Shown here piece by piece: positions 61,101 through 64,000 of a stretch of 64,000 nucleotides of DNA. The translations under genes and the position numbers were made by a program. The notes under the pieces were generated by a model. It was not told where the DNA came from, ran no database searches, and was given only the letters and a program-made list of their open reading frames with translations. The stretch covers positions 57,242 through 121,241 of the forward strand of contig JAGGXR010000029.1 of the NCBI GenBank assembly GCA_021162935.1. Direction: 5' to 3'. Numbering within the stretch: the stretch's first letter is position 1; each line of letters begins with the position of its first letter. This stretch comes from Deltaproteobacteria bacterium (GTDB taxonomy: Bacteria; Myxococcota_A; Polyangia; HGW-17; SLPX01).

Positions 61101-61516
61101 ACCATGAGCACGCGAAGGAGCAGGATGAGCCGGTCCTTCCGGTCGGAGATGACGAGCACGGTGCCTGCCGCCAGGATCAAGTAGCTCCAGTAGGTCATGG
61201 CCCCCATCATTCTCGGCATGGAGCCGAGGAGGGAGACGAGCGGGATCGACGACACGAAAATCGACAGGATCAGGGCGCCTGCCTCGGCAGCCAGAGCGAA
61301 CCACAAGGCCTTCTTGCCGGCCAGGACCGGGTCTCGTTCCAGGGCGTGGAGCACGATCCCCCATGCCATGACCGAAGTGCCCAGCAGGAGAAAGGCGAAG
61401 CGGAGGGAGACGTAGCCACGGAGCAGATTGTTCGAAAAACCCAGCACCACGGCGGCGACGGTGAACAGCAAGGTCATGAGCAGGATGTTCTTCCTGGTCC
61501 ATGCAACTTCGTTCAT
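58127..61516 (-). CDS. O-antigen-ligase/Wzy-like membrane protein fused to TPR domain
   Basis: The 1129-residue protein starts after AAAGGA. About twelve membrane helices fill residues 10-510, with the Wzy_C-type motifs TRTRGAWLGL near 212 and NPHDVIMYELSSNGIVGL near 423; the latter contains the His that marks WaaL/Wzy-like glycan ligases and polymerases. A basic Lys/Ala-rich linker lies at about 512-580, further helices at about 590-760, and TPR-like repeats from about 780 to the end. It likely transfers or polymerises a glycan, or is a pilin-type oligosaccharyltransferase. The 3' end overlaps the convergent ABC-F gene by 11 bases. Confidence 0.85.
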   Translation of the reverse strand: MNEVAWTRKNILLMTLLFTVAAVVLGFSNNLLRGYVSLRFAFLLLGTSVMAWGIVLHALERDPVLAGKKALWFALAAEAGALILSIFVSSIPLVSLLGSMPRMMGAMTYWSYLILAAGTVLVISDRKDRLILLLRVLMVVAIAVSVQSFHELPGVRGFRAPGVLGNPDFLGNWLLAVFFAGFSLMLIEKNRGAAVLSGLATAMGLIAVAYTRTRGAWLGLTTAMTIFFLLTRIREEDAKRVRTRTVLWGAGVVLITLGLLIAFQMDWAQQAILHLTKKIVKGASQARLDQVHRTYVKKFTHDMHTMAALGVLWAAILVAWAQIATRWRHWSAGIKAAALGAIGIVVLIGVGALWGTAVGKEIRHKQLRLHFKNEGRSIIWRDTATKMIPKIWYKGCGIEVFRVAFLPYKSVDLAQNDPRVNWRNPHDVIMYELSSNGIVGLTTFLAVVLLTLWTLLIARKQAMNQTIGLLVCGVTASLVGYLVHNLVNYDIIPTGMTFYLLVAMAQSLKVMTAPKVEGAAVQTSQEKPDENPAQGKVTKALKTRKSGKADQKKNDKQKKKTQSDKAAAPKTARRAPRPEPIPPGVTIALALLFVVTMIPFVVAVQRHFPTKLWLGATPLIFWAIVLPALFAPEARRFAWRPNRAWIGLAASYSIVWLLVAVPSIWSNELAKAAGKDPFRWLFATVIDGVWLLALWTPAAFAGADGQSSKKTSRFIRAVQGVVLAVLVALAGTYAYWHLQADWNLFRAKGFARLAGRTTGRRIDQITNAAHRVAVALRSGRGDKQKLHTQLLHLRELEIKETNKMKALLKKVRRYGRKGTRHFRFMGFLPRQYSKALQAFVRQPNALPTDLGNQVMDEAIRYARYGTKNNTNPESAYSHLAVLYYWSLRYCRTKPAADRAECRRTRLGRSIKALDRSMSYDRYYYDTHRMKAYILARQRKVVEALKELRFAMFIIKGRLHKFPNVGQVSHAIMEQVLRKPIMAAKQQQWQQVIDQTKQILTRYGEPMAFAHLIMGRAAIKLNQNDLAKQELAVAIKERQPEDYPDARLDLARVYFVENQFDAGNAILRPLMQPTIKKPQALLIHAWGLQKQGKFADAISDYVRFLELRPKWPQKKAILKKIRQLQARLNQ

Positions 61517-61682
61517 GGTTCGTTCCTTTCGTCACGAGATGTTCTGGGGTTGTATCGGATCGTGGGCTGTGCGACAAGGTGGATCGTTCATCCCCCATGG
61601 ACGTCAAGACAACAGGGTCTTGTCAGGCAGAAGAACGTCGCTATGATAGCTCGCGTCCTAGGGATCGACGAGGAGATGTCCG

Positions 61683-61988
61683 ATGGCCTATTATTGTCAC
61701 AACTGCGGTAACGAGCTGGTCTTCGCCGTGAAGGTCGGTATCAAGGTGGGACGCGAGGACGTCTGTCCTCATTGTCGGGCGGACCTACACGTCTGCAAAA
61801 ACTGCGAATTCTACGATCCTTCTTTGCACAATCAGTGTCGAGAGGCCTTTGCCGAGTTTATTCGGGATCGGGAGGTCGCAAATTTTTGTCCCCAATTTAC
61901 GTTTCGTGATGGATCGCCTCCCGAGAAGAGTGACGAGGCGGTTCAGTCCAAGGCGAAGTTGGAGGAATTGTTCAAGAATCTCAAGTGA
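61683..61988 (+). CDS. Small zinc-ribbon protein
   Basis: The 101-residue product starts MAYYCHNCGNELVFAVKVG after a GAGGAG site. Eight cysteines are arranged as CHNC, CPHC, CKNCEFYDPSLHNQC and NFCPQF, enough for two zinc sites. A charged helical tail (KSDEAVQSKAKLEELFKNL) ends the protein. The first half is a rubredoxin-like ribbon, the second a CKNC..C..C knuckle. Function unknown; a nucleic-acid or protein-binding role is inferred. It is divergent from the O-antigen-ligase-like gene. Confidence 0.78.
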   Translation: MAYYCHNCGNELVFAVKVGIKVGREDVCPHCRADLHVCKNCEFYDPSLHNQCREAFAEFIRDREVANFCPQFTFRDGSPPEKSDEAVQSKAKLEELFKNLK

Positions 61989-62155
61989 GGGCTTGTTTGT
62001 CAGCAGGTTTGCATCGTTTGCATCATTTGATTCGACGGTCGATATAGGCGGTCCTCGATTGCGCAGAGGAACGCCGTGCCTGGACGGTCGAGGTGGTCGC
62101 TCGGGCGATCAGATGCAGAACCTGTTTCCGTGTGAGCCCCAAGGGGTCCGAGACC

Positions 62156-62503
62156 ATGTCGGTGGATATTCCTGCTGCTCCAGGTGATTTTCAGTCGAGA
62201 CGTCTGTGTCCGGACGGATCCTGTCTTGGCGTTATTGGGCCGGACGGTCGTTGTACGGTCTGTGGACGGGTGGTCGGTCCCTCGTCGGATAAGGGGTCCG
62301 TCCGGGAGGCTGCACAATCGGAGTCGGTCGATGAGCCCGTCGGGGCGGACGATCCATTGTCGTTGCCTGCGGCTGAAGCCGAGGCCGGTGATGGATTCGA
62401 CCCCGGTCGGCGACTGTGTCCCGACGGTGCCTGTCTCGGGCTCATTGGGCCCAATGGACGCTGCAACATCTGCGGGCGTCTGGCTGACGATATCAAGAAG
62501 TAG
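62156..62503 (+). CDS. Protein with two copies of a compact CPDG/CGR zinc-finger-like module
   Basis: The ATG at 62156 has AAGGGG upstream; 115 residues. Two near-identical modules occur at about 15-40 and 84-109: RRLCPDGSCLGVIGPDGRC then TVCGR, and RRLCPDGACLGLIGPNGRC then NICGR. Each offers four cysteines (CxxxxC, CxxC), so a small zinc knuckle is likely. The 43-residue spacer is acidic and disordered-looking. Probably cotranscribed with the zinc-ribbon gene 167 bases upstream. Function unknown. Confidence 0.72.
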   Translation: MSVDIPAAPGDFQSRRLCPDGSCLGVIGPDGRCTVCGRVVGPSSDKGSVREAAQSESVDEPVGADDPLSLPAAEAEAGDGFDPGRRLCPDGACLGLIGPNGRCNICGRLADDIKK

Positions 62504-62579
62504 CTGTTTCTTGGCGTGATCGCTCGGTGTATGCGAAGGGGGAATGGGGCTGTCTGTCTCAACGGGTGCGGCTGGTCGA

Positions 62580-63311
62580 TTACACGCCGACGAAGAGACG
62601 GTTGCCAAAGTTTCGTTCCAGGTTCATGTCGAAGATTTTTTGTGCAGACGTCTCAATGTCATAGGCGACCCGGTGGTACTCGAACAGACCTGTGTCCGTG
62701 TCGAAGATGGTGAAGCTCGCCCTTGGGTCGTAGTCGCGTGGTTGGCCCACGCTGCCAACCCCAATGACGTACTTGAAGCCGGATCGGATTTCGAACGAAG
62801 TGGCTACGACCCGATGGACATCGGTAGCGCTTAGGGCGAAGGCCTTGCACAGGTGGGAGTGACCCACGAACGTGACGTCCGCCAGTTCCTTGTAGTTTGG
62901 GAGCAGGGAACGGGCCTGATCGAGAGAAAAGATATATTCGAATTCTTCTGAGTTGATCGGGGAACCGTGGCAGTAGCTGCGGTTTTCGTCTCGTGTCTCG
63001 TATGGAAGCGTCTTGAGCCAGGCTAGATTTTCCTCGGTGAGGATCGAGGCGTGAAGGTCTAGGGCCTGTCTGCAGGCCTCATAATAATAATTGTAGTCCA
63101 TCCTGCCGCTGACGGCGGCATCGTGGTTTCCGAGGACGCCAGTGGGATTGAGGCTGCGGACCAGGTTGCAGCATTCGTTCGGGCTCGCCCCATAGCCGAC
63201 CGTGTCTCCCAGACAGATATATCGGTCGATGGTGAAGGCCTGGTAGGCCTCGACCACCTTGGTCAAGGCTTCCAGGTTCGAATGGACATCACTAAAAATC
63301 CCAAGCCGCAT
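62580..63311 (-). CDS. Calcineurin-like metallophosphoesterase (YfcE/ApaH-like)
   Basis: The ATG at 63311 gives 243 residues starting MRLGIFSDVHSNLEAL. All metal-binding blocks are present: DVHSN, GDTVGYG, GNHD, CHGSP and GHSH. This subgroup hydrolyses phosphodiesters or small phosphorylated molecules; the substrate cannot be told. No signal peptide or membrane segment, so cytoplasmic. It stands alone on the minus strand. Confidence 0.9.
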   Translation of the reverse strand: MRLGIFSDVHSNLEALTKVVEAYQAFTIDRYICLGDTVGYGASPNECCNLVRSLNPTGVLGNHDAAVSGRMDYNYYYEACRQALDLHASILTEENLAWLKTLPYETRDENRSYCHGSPINSEEFEYIFSLDQARSLLPNYKELADVTFVGHSHLCKAFALSATDVHRVVATSFEIRSGFKYVIGVGSVGQPRDYDPRASFTIFDTDTGLFEYHRVAYDIETSAQKIFDMNLERNFGNRLFVGV

Positions 63312-63659
63312 CGTTGCTCTCAAGTTAGGGCCCGGGAGGTGTTGAACACACCGGGCAAAAGGCCGGACGCTTCCTTTTGGTCGGGCCCCCTTGTGGCGCA
63401 CCATGACCATCGTCATATGCGTATCTTCGCGAAGATATATGATGGCCAGGTCATGTGCAAGGACCAAAAGCATCCCAAATGTGAGTGAAGAAAAACGTGG
63501 ATGTCGGGAGGGGGTGGGAGGGAATACGTGTGGGACGGACTGTGGGTGTGCTGACCCAAGCAGCCGGGTGACCGGCTCTGCCGCATTCCTCCACGTTCAT
63601 CGCTGTCGATTCCTGCCTTCGATCACGAACGGATTCCACCGGGAAGGATTTTTCGTTGC

Positions 63660-63688
63660 TTGACACATGTGGGTTAATACAATACATT
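63660..63688 (+). promoter_or_regulatory. Sigma-70-type promoter for the exported protein at the right edge
   Basis: A perfect -35 TTGACA (63660-63665) and TACATT (63683-63688, four of six matches) are 17 bases apart. Transcription would start near 63695, about 80 bases before the ATG at 63777. Confidence 0.5.
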
Positions 63689-63692
63689 GTAT
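63677..63692. promoter_or_regulatory. Palindromic operator candidate overlapping the -10 box
   Basis: ATACAAT at 63677-63683 and its exact reverse complement ATTGTAT at 63686-63692 flank a 2-base centre. This 7-2-7 palindrome covers the -10 element, the usual position for a dimeric repressor. The regulator is unknown. Confidence 0.5.
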
Positions 63693-63776
63693 GATATATA
63701 GGTAAGTAGAGGGTTGTGTGGGCTTTGTGGTTGGTTTCGTTGTCGTGGTTGGACGTTGTGTTGGGAGGATTGGCCC

Positions 63777-64000
63777 ATGAGACAGAAGACAGGGAATGAT
63801 GCTCGTCAGTGTGCTTTTGGGGTGGGGGCGCCCAGGCGGAGACACGTGAGATGGCCGGGCGTCTGCCGGATGCTCGTCGCGATGTTTGGCTTGGTGGTCG
63901 TCGGTCCTGTGTGGGTGGGGACGGCCGCCCGAGCGGAGGAGCCGACGGTGGAGGCTCATTCGGATCGAGGAGAGGCATCCTGGGGGGAATTGGGTGGGGA
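63777..64000 (+). CDS. Exported protein, 5' part only (runs off the window)
   Basis: The frame from ATG 63777 is open to the window end (about 74 codons) and has GGGAGGA 8 bases upstream. It starts MRQKTGNDARQCAFGVG, has an Arg-rich n-region, then a hydrophobic core (MLVAMFGLVVVGPVWVG) and a likely signal-peptidase site TAARA before EEPTVEAHSD. The mature domain lies beyond the edge, so function cannot be assigned. Confidence 0.75.
   Translation, partial: MRQKTGNDARQCAFGVGAPRRRHVRWPGVCRMLVAMFGLVVVGPVWVGTAARAEEPTVEAHSDRGEASWGELGG

Larger units (their letters stand above)
63312..63776. other. Divergent intergenic region with a regulated-looking promoter, no gene
   Basis: This 465-base region is empty of supported coding frames. 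Around 63660-63720 it becomes clearly AT-rich against a GC-rich background and holds the promoter and palindrome listed separately. Confidence 0.6.

Overview
The window looks like a GC-rich Gram-negative bacterial chromosome, most likely from the deltaproteobacterial/Myxococcota side of the tree. The evidence is the mix of gene types: eukaryote-like Ser/Thr kinases, one of them fused to an ATPase and TPR tail; PEGA proteins; multi-cysteine and lamin-tail lipoproteins with clear lipoboxes; a stand-alone MshEN (c-di-GMP-type) protein; and an outer-membrane-type beta-barrel protein. No phage, insertion sequence, CRISPR array or rRNA was seen. The lineage is inferred from gene content and was not computed.

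Region 1 (1-12917, + strand) is the conserved transcription/translation block: 3' end of tuf, rpmG, tRNA-Trp, secE, nusG, rplK, rplA, rplJ, rplL, rpoB and rpoC. It contains a strong hairpin before the tRNA and a terminator-like hairpin between rplL and rpoB.

Region 2 (12939-24449, mostly - strand) holds an MshEN coiled-coil protein, an ECF sigma factor, gpmI facing away from a glycerate kinase, a translationally coupled pair of PEGA proteins, and a nickel/cobalt operon (NicO-type permease with an EF-hand-like loop, CbiM-PDGLE fusion, CbiQ, CbiO). The operon has a recognisable promoter with a direct-repeat operator candidate.

Region 3 (24902-40602) carries a lipoprotein, a 1428-residue kinase/pseudo-cyclase/ATPase/TPR protein facing a membrane FHA-like protein, a steroid-5-alpha-reductase-family membrane enzyme, panD, a UPF0158 gene coupled to a small Cys-rich lipoprotein, a 954-residue repeat protein, and a two-gene unit made of a CrtC-like protein and an ATP-grasp/phosphohistidine enzyme with the architecture of rifampin phosphotransferase.

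Region 4 (40895-47688) is a group of predicted surface proteins (five-repeat Cys-rich lipoprotein, double lamin-tail lipoprotein, TPR/beta-barrel protein) ending with a second Ser/Thr kinase.

Region 5 (47817-55690, - strand) is the rimP-nusA-ylxR-infB-ylxP-rbfA-nrnA-truB operon. Here rbfA and nrnA form one continuous reading frame, the clearest structural novelty in the window. A good terminator lies just upstream of rimP.

Region 6 (56091-64000) has an ABC-F ATPase, a 1129-residue O-antigen-ligase-like/TPR membrane protein, two small zinc-ribbon proteins (one built of two copies of a compact CPDG/CGR module), a metallophosphoesterase, and at the right edge the start of an exported protein behind a strong promoter overlapped by a perfect 7-2-7 palindrome.
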